64,000 nt of DNA, taken from Nocardioides terrigena. Lineage in GTDB: Bacteria; Actinomycetota; Actinomycetes; Propionibacteriales; Nocardioidaceae. This document shows, piece after piece, positions 8,075 through 16,612 of the stretch (its first letter is position 1; the number at the start of each line of letters is the position of its first letter). The position numbers and the translations under genes were made by a program. A model generated the notes under the pieces. The model was not told the origin of the DNA. It saw nothing but the letters and a program-made list of their open reading frames with translations, and searched no databases. The stretch lies in NCBI RefSeq assembly GCF_003047265.1, contig NZ_PZYY01000009.1:84675-148674 (forward strand). The letters run 5' to 3'.

Positions 8075-9466
8075 TCACCAGCCCGGCGGTCGGAGGTGTG
8101 CCCACGGGCGGACCTCCTCGAGCTGGGCCGCGGCGGCGAGGAGCACGTGCTCCTCGGCCGGCCGGGCCGCCAGCATGACCCCGACGGGCAGCCCGTCGCC
8201 GGTCCGGTGCAGCGGCAGGGAGACGGCCGGCATGCCGGTGACGTTCCAGGCACTGGTCCACGGCGTGAACCGCTTCTGTGCCTCGAAGTCCGCGGCCGGG
8301 TCCGCGTCGTCGCGCAGGGCGCCGACGAGCGGCGGCGGAGTCGCCAGGGTCGGGGTGAGCACCAGGTCGTACGGCGCCAGCGCGACGAGGGCGTCGGCGG
8401 CGTACTGGCGCATCCGGGCGATCGCGATGCCGAACTCCGGACCGCTCACCGCGCGGCCCCGGTCGGCCAGCCAGCGGGTCAGGGGCCGGAGCAGGTGCTC
8501 GGTGCCGGCAGGAGGCTCGGCGAGGGCGGTCAGCACCGCCCAGCAGGTCTCGAAGGTGGCGACCGCCTCACGGGGAAGCGGGACCGGCACGTCCTCGACC
8601 TCGTGGCCCAGCCCGGAGAGCAGGGCGGACGTCGCCTCCCACGCCTCGACGCTGCTCGTGTCGACGTCGCTGTCGGTGATGACTGGTGTGATGAAGCGAG
8701 CGACCCGGAGACGCCCCGGGTCGCGGTCGCAGGCGTCGAGAAAACGGACCGGAGGAGGTGGGGCCCAGGAGGGATCACCGGGTCGCCGGCCTGCCAGCAC
8801 GTCGAGCAGCGCGGCGGCGTCGCGCACGGAGCGGGCGAGGGGCCCGGCGGTGGCCAGGCCGGTCGGGTCGCCGTACGCCGGGGCGGCACTGATCCGGCCG
8901 CGGGTGGGCTTGAGGCCGACGAGCCCGCAGCACGAGGCCGGGATGCGGATGGAGCCACCGCCGTCCGACCCCGGGGCCATGGGCACCAGCCCCGCCGCCA
9001 CGGCTGCCGCCGCCCCACCGCTCGACCCACCGGCCGTCCGGCTGGGGTCCCACGGCGTCACGGCGGGGGGCGCGACGTCGGGCTCGGTGTAGCAGGGCGA
9101 GCCGAACTCCGGGGTGTTCGTCTTGCCGAGGCTGGGCATGCCCGCCGCCTCGATCGTGAGCACCACGTTGTCGGACGCGTCCGGCACGTGCTCGGCGTAG
9201 GTCGCCGAGCCGAAGGTCGTGCGCACGCCCGCGGTCGGGTGCAGGTCCTTGATGGCCGTCGGCACGCCCCACAGCGGGCCGGCGTCCGCAGGCCGGCGGC
9301 CCAGGTGCACGGCGTGCTCGCGCGCCCTCTCGGGGGTACGCGTGACGAACGCGCCGACGTGGTCGGCGCGCGCGAGGTAGTGCTCGACGAGCTCGAGCGG
9401 GGTGACCTCCCCCTGGCGGACGAGGTCACCCTGCTCGAGGGCGGTCAGGTCGTGGAGTGCGGCCAC
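8075..9466 (-). CDS. amidase signature family enzyme
   Basis: A 463-residue amidase-signature hydrolase. The Ser-cisSer-Lys triad can be placed: Lys in PTAIKDL (about residue 72), Ser in the glycine-rich GGSSGG (about 146) and Ser in GSDGGGSIRIP (about 170). The full length is normal for the family, which hydrolyses amides such as aryl-amides, nitrile-derived amides or nylon oligomers. It is not GatA, as a separate gatA lies at 56.1 kb. GTG 9466 is preceded by TACGGT with 7 nt spacing, a leaderless arrangement. Confidence 0.88.
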   Translation of the reverse strand: MAALHDLTALEQGDLVRQGEVTPLELVEHYLARADHVGAFVTRTPERAREHAVHLGRRPADAGPLWGVPTAIKDLHPTAGVRTTFGSATYAEHVPDASDNVVLTIEAAGMPSLGKTNTPEFGSPCYTEPDVAPPAVTPWDPSRTAGGSSGGAAAAVAAGLVPMAPGSDGGGSIRIPASCCGLVGLKPTRGRISAAPAYGDPTGLATAGPLARSVRDAAALLDVLAGRRPGDPSWAPPPPVRFLDACDRDPGRLRVARFITPVITDSDVDTSSVEAWEATSALLSGLGHEVEDVPVPLPREAVATFETCWAVLTALAEPPAGTEHLLRPLTRWLADRGRAVSGPEFGIAIARMRQYAADALVALAPYDLVLTPTLATPPPLVGALRDDADPAADFEAQKRFTPWTSAWNVTGMPAVSLPLHRTGDGLPVGVMLAARPAEEHVLLAAAAQLEEVRPWAHLRPPGW

Positions 9467-9492
9467 GCAGGCGACCGTACTCCCCCGTCAGG

Positions 9493-10038
9493 TCAGGCCG
9501 CGGCGTCGTCGCGGTAGGCCACCAGGTCGGCGACGGCGGCGCGGAACTTGGCCAGCACCTCGTCGTCGTTGAGGACGTCCACCTCGACGCCGGGCTGCGA
9601 GAGCACGACGGTCTCGATGACCTTGGCGCCGGCGATCGTCGCGGAGTGGCGGGCGTGCTCGTGCGACCACTTGCCGCCGTACGGCGTGGGTGTGGTGCCG
9701 ACGGCCGCGAAGGGCTTGCCGACGATGGCACCCGCGCCGTAGGGGCGCGAAAGCCAGTCGATCGCGTTGTTGAGCACGGCCGGCATGGTGCCGTTGTACT
9801 CCGGGGTGATGACGAGGACGCGGTCGGCGGCGGCGACCTGCTGGCGCAGGTTGACCGCGGCGGCCGGCGGGGTCTCGCCGTCGATCTCCTCGTTGTAGAA
9901 CGGGATGGCACCGAGGCCCTCCGCGATCTCGAGGGACACGCCCTCCGGGGCGGACGCCTGGAGCACCTCGGCGAGGCGGCGGTTGACGGAGTCGGCGCGG
10001 AGGCTGCCGACGAGGACGAGGACGCGGGTGTCAGTCAT
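9493..10038 (-). CDS. NADPH-dependent FMN reductase
   Basis: A 181-residue flavodoxin-like reductase. GSLRADSVNRRLAE (about residues 11-24) is the FMN phosphate loop and TPEYNGTMPAVLNNAIDW (about 79-96) is the family hallmark. It reduces FMN, quinones or azo/nitro compounds with NAD(P)H in the cytosol. It is divergent from a TetR gene, and a CGGAC-N4-GTCCG palindrome lies 12 nt upstream of its ATG, so it is probably repressed by that regulator and induced by an electrophile or quinone. The preceding amidase is only 26 nt downstream. Confidence 0.9.
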   Translation of the reverse strand: MTDTRVLVLVGSLRADSVNRRLAEVLQASAPEGVSLEIAEGLGAIPFYNEEIDGETPPAAAVNLRQQVAAADRVLVITPEYNGTMPAVLNNAIDWLSRPYGAGAIVGKPFAAVGTTPTPYGGKWSHEHARHSATIAGAKVIETVVLSQPGVEVDVLNDDEVLAKFRAAVADLVAYRDDAAA

Positions 10039-10049
10039 GCAGGTCTAAA

Positions 10050-10063
10050 CGGACCGCAGTCCG
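10050..10063. promoter_or_regulatory. palindromic operator between FMN reductase and TetR
   Basis: CGGACCGCAGTCCG has two 5-nt arms around CGCA, flanked by AAA on the left and CTTT on the right. It sits between the reductase start (10038) and the divergent TetR start (10130), close to the reductase. This is a typical size and layout for a TetR operator. Binding by the neighbouring regulator is inferred from position only. Confidence 0.55.
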
Positions 10064-10129
10064 CTTTCATTCCCCCACAACACAAGTATTTCACGGGACC
10101 CCTGTGGCGCTCCCCACTAGCCTGAGCCC

Positions 10130-10717
10130 GTGCCGATCAGCCTCCCGATGGCGGACGGCCCGCCTCCCGAGCGGGCCGACGCCGCACGCAACCGCGAGAG
10201 CATCCTCGCCGCGGCGCTGCGGCTGGTGGAGACCCGGGGGGTCGACTGCGTCACGATGGACACGGTCGCCTCCGAGGCCGGCGTCGGCAAGGGCACGCTG
10301 TTCCGGCGGTTCGAGAGCCGGGAAGGGCTCATGGCCGCGGTGCTCAACACCTCGGAGACCCAGTGGCAGGCCTCGGTGATCAGCGGCCCGCCTCCCCTCG
10401 GACCCGGGGCCCCACCGATGGAGCGGCTGCTGGCCTTCGGGCACTCACGGCTGCACGCCAACCTCATGTCCGCCTCGCTCATCGAGGCGGCCGGCCGGGC
10501 GGGCCAGCGGTCGGTCGCGGCGATGTCCTTCGCCAACATGCACGTGCGCTACCTCCTCCGGGAGCTCGGCGTCGACGGCGACCTGCCCCTGCTGGCGACC
10601 GCCATCCTCGCTCCCCTCGAGCTGGTCGTGCTGGAGCAGCAGGTCGAGCGGGAGCGGATCCCCGTCGAGCGGCTGGAGGCGGCCTGGGACGACCTGGTGC
10701 GCCGGGTCGTGGGCTGA
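10130..10717 (+). CDS. TetR family regulator
   Basis: A 195-residue regulator. The DNA-binding region spans about residues 18-62 with VTMDTVASEAGVGKGTLFRRF. The C-terminal effector domain is not recognisable to ligand level. It is divergent from the FMN reductase gene, which is the likely target through the palindrome at 10050-10063. GTG 10130 follows TAGCCT with 6 nt spacing, so the transcript is probably leaderless. Confidence 0.85.
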   Translation: MPISLPMADGPPPERADAARNRESILAAALRLVETRGVDCVTMDTVASEAGVGKGTLFRRFESREGLMAAVLNTSETQWQASVISGPPPLGPGAPPMERLLAFGHSRLHANLMSASLIEAAGRAGQRSVAAMSFANMHVRYLLRELGVDGDLPLLATAILAPLELVVLEQQVERERIPVERLEAAWDDLVRRVVG

Positions 10718-10724
10718 CGCAGCC

Positions 10725-11087
10725 CTAGCCCAGGGCGGAGGACGCGAGGATTGCGCCGAGCACCCAGATCGCGGTACCGACGGCCAGCCCGACCAGGGGC
10801 ACCCACCAGGCGGAGCGTCGGCGAGCGATCCGGACCATGACCCACACCAGCGTGGCCAGGAAGACGACCGGCGGTGAGACTGCGCCCACCGCGGAGCCGA
10901 GGGCGAGCCGGCCGGTGTCGCACGGGTTGTCGCCGACGCAGCCGTCGTAGCCGACTCCGAAGAAGATCCCGAAGAACGACGCGATCGGCACCAGCACGGC
11001 GAGGCCGACCATGAGCAGCGCGGTCACGGCGCGCTCGACCGTCGAGGTCTGGCGCGGGAGGTCGTCGTACGGCGCGGGCGCGGTCAC
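10725..11087 (-). CDS. small membrane protein of unknown function
   Basis: A 120-residue protein with three predicted membrane helices (about residues 20-45, 65-87 and 94-115). Between the first two is a loop with two cysteines (DGCVGDNPCDTG) that could form a disulfide outside the cell. I do not recognise a named family. GTG 11087 sits 9 nt after the cimA stop, and TAAGTT overlapping that stop lies 6 nt upstream, so it may have its own leaderless promoter. The convergent TetR gene ends 7 nt away. Confidence 0.6.
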   Translation of the reverse strand: MTAPAPYDDLPRQTSTVERAVTALLMVGLAVLVPIASFFGIFFGVGYDGCVGDNPCDTGRLALGSAVGAVSPPVVFLATLVWVMVRIARRRSAWWVPLVGLAVGTAIWVLGAILASSALG

Positions 11088-11096
11088 CGCGCGAAC

Positions 11097-12677
11097 TTAG
11101 CGCTGGTGCCGGCGCAGCCCGAAGGTGAGCCCGTCGACCAGCGCGCCCCAGGACGCCTCGATGACGTTGTGGCCGACCCCGACGGTGACCCACGAGGACT
11201 CGCCGTCGGTCGTCTCGATGAGCACCCGGGTGATGGCGTCGGTGCCGTGGCCCTGGTCGAGGATGCGGACCTTGTAGTCGATCAGCTCGAACTTCGCGAC
11301 CTCGGGGAACGCCTGCCCGATGGCGGTGCGCAGCGCCGCGTCGAGCGCGTTGACCGGCCCGTTGCCCTCCCCCGTGACGACGTAGCGCACGCCCTCGGCG
11401 CGGAGCTTGACCGTCGCCTCGGAGACCGCCTCCGCGGCCGGGGAGGTCTCGGTGATGACGCGCCAGGACTCGATGTCGAAGTACGACGGGCGCCGGCCCT
11501 CCACCTCCTCCACGAGCAGGAGCTCGAAGGACGCGTCGGCGGCCTCGAAGGTGTAGCCCCGCTGCTCGAGCTCCTTGACCCGGTCGGTCACGCGGGTGAC
11601 CAGCTCGCGGTCGCCGGAGAGGTCGAAGCCCAGCTCGCGCCCCTTGAGCTCGATGGAGGCACGGCCGGCCATGTCGGAGACGAGCAGCCTCATGTCGTTG
11701 CCGACGCCGATGGGGTCCATGTGCTGGTAGAGGTTGGGGTCGACCTTGATCGCCGACGCGTGCAGGCCGGCCTTGTGGGCGAAGGCCGAGGTGCCGACGT
11801 AGGGCTGGCGCGAGGCCGGCGGAACGTTCGTGACCTCGGCGACCGCGTGCGCGATCCGGGTGGCCTCGCTGAGCAGCCCGGCCGGCAGCACCTGCCGGTC
11901 CAGCTTGAGCTCGAGGTTGGCCACGACCGAGACGAGGTCGGCGTTGCCGGTGCGCTCGCCGTACCCGTTGATCGTGCCCTGCACGTGCGTGGCACCCGCG
12001 TCGACCGCCGCGAGGGTGTTGGCGACCGCGCAGCCGGTGTCGTTGTGGCAGTGGATGCCGACGCGCGCGCCGGTGGTCTCGATGACGTCGTGCACGACGT
12101 CGCTCACCCAGTCGGGGAGCATGCCGCCGTTGGTGTCGCACAGGGCGACCACCTCGGCCCCCGCCTCGGCAGCGGTGCGCAGCACCTCGAGCGCGTAGGC
12201 GCGGTTGGAGCGGTAGCCGTCGAAGAAGTGCTCGGCGTCGAGGAACACCGTCTGCCCGGAGTCGCGGAGGTGGGTGATGGTGTCGCGCACCATCGCGAGG
12301 TTCTCCTCCAGCGTGGTGCGCAGCGCGAGCTCGACGTGGCGCTCGTGCGACTTGGCGACCAGCGTGACGACCGAGGCGCCGCTGTCGCGGAGCGCGGCGA
12401 TCAGCGGGTCGTCGGCGGCGGCGACGCCGGCCCGCCGGGTGGCGCCGAAGGCCGCGAGCCGCGCGTGCCGCAGGTCGAGCTCCTGGGCGGCGCGGCGGAA
12501 GAACTCGGTGTCCTTGGGGTTGGCACCCGGCCAGCCGCCCTCGATGTAGCCCACGCCCAGTCCGTCGAGCTGGCGCGCGATCGTCAGCTTGTCGGCGACG
12601 GAGAGGTTGAGGCCCTCCTGCTGCGCGCCGTCGCGCAGCGTCGTGTCGTAGACGTGGAAGGAACCCTGCAGGTCCAT
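11097..12677 (-). CDS. cimA: (R)-citramalate synthase
   Basis: A 526-residue enzyme condensing pyruvate and acetyl-CoA to citramalate, the first step of the threonine-independent isoleucine route. DTTLRDGAQQEG at the N terminus and HCHNDTGCAVANT (about residue 209) are the metal and active-site motifs of the isopropylmalate synthase family. The length and C-terminal regulatory domain match the long CimA class rather than LeuA. ATG 12677 follows a GAGAAGAG stretch. The gene is preceded by a leader peptide with three Ile codons and a terminator, so attenuation by isoleucyl-tRNA is likely. Confidence 0.9.
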   Translation of the reverse strand: MDLQGSFHVYDTTLRDGAQQEGLNLSVADKLTIARQLDGLGVGYIEGGWPGANPKDTEFFRRAAQELDLRHARLAAFGATRRAGVAAADDPLIAALRDSGASVVTLVAKSHERHVELALRTTLEENLAMVRDTITHLRDSGQTVFLDAEHFFDGYRSNRAYALEVLRTAAEAGAEVVALCDTNGGMLPDWVSDVVHDVIETTGARVGIHCHNDTGCAVANTLAAVDAGATHVQGTINGYGERTGNADLVSVVANLELKLDRQVLPAGLLSEATRIAHAVAEVTNVPPASRQPYVGTSAFAHKAGLHASAIKVDPNLYQHMDPIGVGNDMRLLVSDMAGRASIELKGRELGFDLSGDRELVTRVTDRVKELEQRGYTFEAADASFELLLVEEVEGRRPSYFDIESWRVITETSPAAEAVSEATVKLRAEGVRYVVTGEGNGPVNALDAALRTAIGQAFPEVAKFELIDYKVRILDQGHGTDAITRVLIETTDGESSWVTVGVGHNVIEASWGALVDGLTFGLRRHQR

Positions 12678-12717
12678 CGATCTCTTCTCTCGGGCTGGAG
12701 CGTCGGTGTGGGGGTAC

Positions 12718-12743
12718 AAAAAAACCTCCCGGGTGCAGGAGGT
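12718..12743 (-). terminator. attenuator terminator upstream of cimA
   Basis: On the minus strand ACCTCC and GGAGGT form a 6-bp stem around an 8-nt loop, followed directly by seven T residues. This is a textbook intrinsic terminator lying between the leader peptide stop (12768) and the cimA start (12677). It would stop transcription when the leader is translated without a pause. Confidence 0.8.
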
Positions 12744-12767
12744 CGGCGCGGCGGGGGTCCCGTCGCG

Positions 12768-12797
12768 CTAGGCAATGATGATCGTGGTGCTGCTCAC
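12768..12797 (-). CDS. cimA leader peptide (VSSTTIIIA)
   Basis: A nine-codon open frame, GTG start and TAG stop, encoding (M)SSTTIIIA, with three consecutive isoleucine codons ATC ATC ATT; ATT is rare in this GC-rich genome. It lies 25 nt before the start of the terminator stem and 90 nt before cimA. Ribosome stalling at Ile codons when charged tRNA-Ile is scarce would favour antitermination. The upstream TGGAG is a weak ribosome binding site. The product itself is probably not functional. Confidence 0.75.
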   Translation of the reverse strand: MSSTTIIIA

Positions 12798-12889
12798 GGC
12801 TCCACTGTGCCATGCGTCCCCGGGCGTGGACAGTGATCTCGTCATCCGGTCACCCGCGCGACCGGGCAGGCCCCGCGCGGCGGACGTGG

Positions 12890-14608
12890 TCACAGCCAGC
12901 CGGGCAGGCGTACGTCGGCGAGCGGCCGGTCGGCGGCCGGCGCCCACTGGGTGCCGTTGCTCGACGCCGCGGAGGCGAGGCCGGCGGCCGCGGCCACCAG
13001 CACCAGCATGGCGAGGAACCACGGCACGCCCCGGGAGGCCACGGGGTGGCTGAGTCGCTGGACCGGTCGGCGCAGGCGGGAGCTGCCCGGTCCCCACCAC
13101 ATGGCGAGGGCCAGGGCGAGACCGATGACGCCGAGGCTGGGCGTCAGCGAGAGGCCGGCGGCGAAGCACAGGAGCGCCGCCGCCATCGCGAGCCCCAGGC
13201 TCCACGTCACGAGCAGCAGCACCCCGGGGACGGCGGCCAGTGCGTGCCACGGGGTGGCGAGCAGCAGCTGCGGGGCGTCGTACCACTTGGTGCCGCGGAG
13301 CTGGCGACGGGCGCCGGCGGCGCTGCCCGCGAGCGAGCCGCTGCGCAGCAGCCAGGTGACGACGACGGCGACCAGGGCGGTGACGTAGGGCGCGACCGCG
13401 ACGCCGGCGCCGACCACGGCTGCTCCCGCGAGGACGAGGGTGCCGCGACGGAAGCGCTCGAGGCCGCCGGCGCGCGGCGGCGGCGCCCACGGGGGTGCCT
13501 CGGTGCCGGGCTCGCGGATCGCCTCGGTGGCCCCGTCCTCGGGCAGCACGCGGGTCTCCCGCGGACGGGGCTCGGTCCAGGGAGCGCGGTCCTGCGCCGG
13601 AGGCTCGGGAGCGTGCACGGGCGAGGTCGGAGGGGTGGTCACGCTCGCGGCCGGACGGTCCGAGCCGCTCCGCCAGCGGTCCGCGGGGAGCGGCTCGGAG
13701 CCCCGGCCGACGACCTCCGTGGTGTCCTGCGTCGACGCCAGCGTGGCGACCGCCATGGGCATCGTGAACGGGTCCGGCTCGCGCACCGCCCGGGACGGCA
13801 GCAGCCGGTCGAGCCACTGGCGCAGCTCGGGCAGTGACGGCCGCCGGGACGGGTCGGGGTCGAGGGCCTCCTCGATCGCCGGTCGCAGCACCGGGTCGAG
13901 GTCGGCCAGGTCGTGCTCGCCCCGGCGGACGCGGTCCATGACGGCCACCGAGGGGCCGCGGCCGAAGGGCGGGCGGCCGGTGCCGGCGAAGGCGACGGTC
14001 GCGGCCCACGAATGCACGTCGGACGCCGCGGTGGCGTCGTCGCCGTACAGGATCTCGGGTGCGAGGTAACCGGGCGTGCCCAGCAGCCAGCCGGTGTGGG
14101 TGAGCTTGGGGTCGTCGGCGACGCGGGCGAGGCCGAAGTCGATGAGGATCGGCGTGCGCCCCTCCATCAGCACGTTGGAGGGCTTGATGTCGCGGTGCAG
14201 CACCCCGACCTCGTGCACGGCGGCCAGCGCCTCGGCCAGGCAGCTCGCCGCCCAGACGAGGTCGGCGCCGGCGAGCGGGCCCTCCTCGTGGACGTGGTCG
14301 TGCAGCGAGAGCCCGGGGACGTAGCGGGTCGCCACGAAGGGGATGTCGCCCCACGGGTCGGCGTCGACGATCTCGGCGACCCGACGGCTCTTGATGCGGC
14401 TGAGGCTGTTGACCTCGCGCGCGAGGCGGTGGCGGGCCTCGTCGTCGCCGACGATGTGCGGGCGCAGCACCTTGAGCGCCACCCGCTCCCCGCCGGGGCG
14501 ACGCGCGAGGTGGACGACGCCCATGCCGCCCTCACCGAGTCGGGTCAACAGCTCGTAGCCGCCCACCCGCAGACCGGGGGGCGCCTGCTCGGGGCGGGAC
14601 GTGGTCAC
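12890..14608 (-). CDS. membrane Ser/Thr protein kinase
   Basis: A 572-residue Hanks-type kinase. The kinase domain (about residues 13-270) shows GEGGMG, the lysine in VALKVL, the catalytic HRDIKPSN and the DFG loop. A Pro/Thr-rich linker (about 290-385) follows, then about five membrane helices (390-550). There are no PASTA repeats or other extracellular sensor, so this is not PknB; the stimulus may be sensed within the membrane. GTG 14608 is preceded by TAATCT with 6 nt spacing (leaderless). Confidence 0.87.
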   Translation of the reverse strand: MTTSRPEQAPPGLRVGGYELLTRLGEGGMGVVHLARRPGGERVALKVLRPHIVGDDEARHRLAREVNSLSRIKSRRVAEIVDADPWGDIPFVATRYVPGLSLHDHVHEEGPLAGADLVWAASCLAEALAAVHEVGVLHRDIKPSNVLMEGRTPILIDFGLARVADDPKLTHTGWLLGTPGYLAPEILYGDDATAASDVHSWAATVAFAGTGRPPFGRGPSVAVMDRVRRGEHDLADLDPVLRPAIEEALDPDPSRRPSLPELRQWLDRLLPSRAVREPDPFTMPMAVATLASTQDTTEVVGRGSEPLPADRWRSGSDRPAASVTTPPTSPVHAPEPPAQDRAPWTEPRPRETRVLPEDGATEAIREPGTEAPPWAPPPRAGGLERFRRGTLVLAGAAVVGAGVAVAPYVTALVAVVVTWLLRSGSLAGSAAGARRQLRGTKWYDAPQLLLATPWHALAAVPGVLLLVTWSLGLAMAAALLCFAAGLSLTPSLGVIGLALALAMWWGPGSSRLRRPVQRLSHPVASRGVPWFLAMLVLVAAAAGLASAASSNGTQWAPAADRPLADVRLPGWL

Positions 14609-14670
14609 GCAGGGAGATTACCCGCGCGAGCCCCGTCGGCCGAGGATCCGGCGCCCCGGGGTGCCGGGCG

Positions 14671-15465
14671 TCACTCCCCCGGCTCGCCGCTCCGGTCCAC
14701 GCGCACGCCGAAGCCGTGGACCAGCTGGGCGGCGAGCAGCGCATGGCCCTCGTGCTCGTGGAGCGGGGTGAAGAGGTGCCGCAGGCCCTCGTCGCCGCCT
14801 TCCGCGGCCCTGCCCTCGAGGACCCACGCCGCATGCGTACGCCGCTCGCCCGCGGCCGTCGGGCCCGCGCCGGGCGCGTGGAGCACGGTGGCCAGGACAT
14901 CGGGACGCAGCGCGTCGACGCGCCGCGCGATCGTGCCCGGATCCCGGTCGAGAGCGTCCTCGCCGTGCGCGAGCAGCGCCTCGAACGTCATCACCCGGCG
15001 GTCGGGGTAGGAGCCGTCGAGGAGCACGACCTTGCGGACGGTCCGGATGTCGCCCCGCACCCGGCGCAGCGTGTCCGCCTGGTCGACGTCCTCGGCCACC
15101 ACCACGACGGCGCCGGCCCCGTCGATGTGGCGGGCGACCTCCTCGGGCGTGCCGCCCGGGTGGACCGCGACCGTCGTGGCCGCGGCGCACAGGACGGCGA
15201 GGTGCGCGAGGACCCAGTCGACGCGGGTCCGGGAGAGGACCACGACCCGGTCGCCCGGCTCCACCCCCAGCCCGGTCAGCCCGGCCGCGAGGGGCTCGAC
15301 GAGGGCGCGGGCGTGCTCCCACGACACGTCCTCCCAGGCCTCACGCCCCGGGCCACCCACCCGGTGGCGGAAGGCGAGGTCGCCGGGCGAGGAGACCGCG
15401 CGATCGCGGAACAGGCGTGCGAGCGTGGCCGGTCCAGCGGTGGTCCCCGTCGCCACCTCGTCCAC
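14671..15465 (-). CDS. truncated AMP-binding (acyl-CoA synthetase-like) protein
   Basis: A 264-residue protein that matches only the N-terminal part of long-chain acyl-CoA synthetases (usual length about 600). The opening region LARLFRDRAV...PGDLAFRHR and DRVVVLSRTRVDWVLAHLAVL are family-like. Where the ATP-binding TSGTTGxPKG loop should lie it has VLHAPGAGPTAAGERRTHA, which lacks the motif, and the adenylate-forming core and C-terminal lid are missing. It cannot be an ordinary synthetase. GTG 15465 was chosen for its GAGGGAG site; GTG 15492 is an alternative. It follows ilvE by 45 nt. Confidence 0.65.
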   Translation of the reverse strand: MDEVATGTTAGPATLARLFRDRAVSSPGDLAFRHRVGGPGREAWEDVSWEHARALVEPLAAGLTGLGVEPGDRVVVLSRTRVDWVLAHLAVLCAAATTVAVHPGGTPEEVARHIDGAGAVVVVAEDVDQADTLRRVRGDIRTVRKVVLLDGSYPDRRVMTFEALLAHGEDALDRDPGTIARRVDALRPDVLATVLHAPGAGPTAAGERRTHAAWVLEGRAAEGGDEGLRHLFTPLHEHEGHALLAAQLVHGFGVRVDRSGEPGE

Positions 15466-15510
15466 GTGCAGCTCCCTCGTGCCCCCCGGCACGGCCCTCG
15501 GACCGGATCG

Positions 15511-16590
15511 TCAGCAGACCTGGTGCATCCATCCGAACGTGTCGTCGGCGCGACCCAGCTGGATGTCGACCAGCGCGGTCCGGATGCGCATCGTCAGGTC
15601 GGTCGACGCCGGGGCGGGTGCCTCGCCACCGTCCCACTTGAGCGAGCCGACGGGCGTCACCACGGCGGCGGTGCCGCAGGCGAAGATCTCGACGATGTCG
15701 CCGCTGGCCACGCCCTCGCGCCACTCATCGATGGAGAACCGGCGCTCCTCGACCTGGTGGCCGAGCTTGCCGGCCAGCTCGATGATCGAGGCCCGGGTGA
15801 TCCCCTCGAGGATGGTGCCGGTCTCCGGCGTCACGATGCGTCCGTCGGCGTGCACGAAGTAGAGGTTCATCCCGCCGAGCTCCTCGACGTAGCGGCCCTC
15901 CTGGGCGTCGAGGAACACGACCTGGTCGCAACCGTGGGCGGTCGCCTGCTGCTGGGCGACCAGCGAGCTGGCGTAGTTGCCGCCCGTCTTGGCGGCACCC
16001 ATGCCGCCGCGGCCGGCGCGCGTGTAGTCCTCGGTCAGCCACAACGTGACCGGCTTGACGCCGCCCTTGAAGTAGGCGCCGGCGGGCGAGGCGATGACCA
16101 TGAAGGTGACGTGCTGCGCGGGCCGCACGCCGAGGAAGACCTCCGAGGCGAACATGAACGGCCGCAGGTAGAGGCTCTTCTCCCCGCCGTCGGCGTTGTC
16201 GGGCACCCACCGCTGGTCGACGGTCACCAGCGCGTCGACGGCCGCGACGAAGTCGTCGGGGTCGAGCTCGGGGAACGCCAGCCGTCGGCTGGAGCGCACC
16301 ATCCGCTTGGCGTTCTCCTCGGGGCGGAACGTCCACACCGTGCCGTCGGGGTGGCGGTAGGCCTTCATCCCCTCGAAGGTCTCCTGCGCGTAGTGGAGCA
16401 CCGCGGTCGCGGGGTCCAGCGTGAGGGGGCCGTAGGGCGTGATGCGGGCGTCGTACCAGCCCTTCTCGGGCGTCCACTCGACCGTGAACATGTGGTCGGT
16501 GAAGTGCGTCCCGAAGCCGGGGTTGGCGAGGATCTCGACGAGCCGCCCGTCGTCGACGGGCCGGTCGGTGGGGGTCGTGCTGATGTCCAT
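15511..16590 (-). CDS. ilvE: branched-chain amino acid aminotransferase
   Basis: A 359-residue fold-type IV PLP aminotransferase, doing the last transamination to leucine, isoleucine and valine. The catalytic lysine is in GAAKTGGNYASS (about residue 199), with EELGGMN and a C-terminal GTAAVVTPVG phosphate-binding segment. Length and motifs match the actinobacterial BCAT (IlvE of mycobacteria). ATG 16590 has TAGCCT 6 nt upstream, so it is probably transcribed separately from leuB, which ends 22 nt upstream. Confidence 0.95.
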   Translation of the reverse strand: MDISTTPTDRPVDDGRLVEILANPGFGTHFTDHMFTVEWTPEKGWYDARITPYGPLTLDPATAVLHYAQETFEGMKAYRHPDGTVWTFRPEENAKRMVRSSRRLAFPELDPDDFVAAVDALVTVDQRWVPDNADGGEKSLYLRPFMFASEVFLGVRPAQHVTFMVIASPAGAYFKGGVKPVTLWLTEDYTRAGRGGMGAAKTGGNYASSLVAQQQATAHGCDQVVFLDAQEGRYVEELGGMNLYFVHADGRIVTPETGTILEGITRASIIELAGKLGHQVEERRFSIDEWREGVASGDIVEIFACGTAAVVTPVGSLKWDGGEAPAPASTDLTMRIRTALVDIQLGRADDTFGWMHQVC

Positions 16591-16612
16591 GGCGTCAGGC
16601 TATCCGGATCGG

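Noticed and set aside
8075..9466. A second gatA
   Set aside because: The amidase lacks GatB/GatC neighbours and GatA-specific segments; the true gatCAB is at 54.6-58.0 kb.
12775..13053. Small plus-strand protein starting MMIVVLL
   Set aside because: It is the reverse strand of the cimA leader (ATC ATC ATT) and the kinase tail, with no ribosome binding site.
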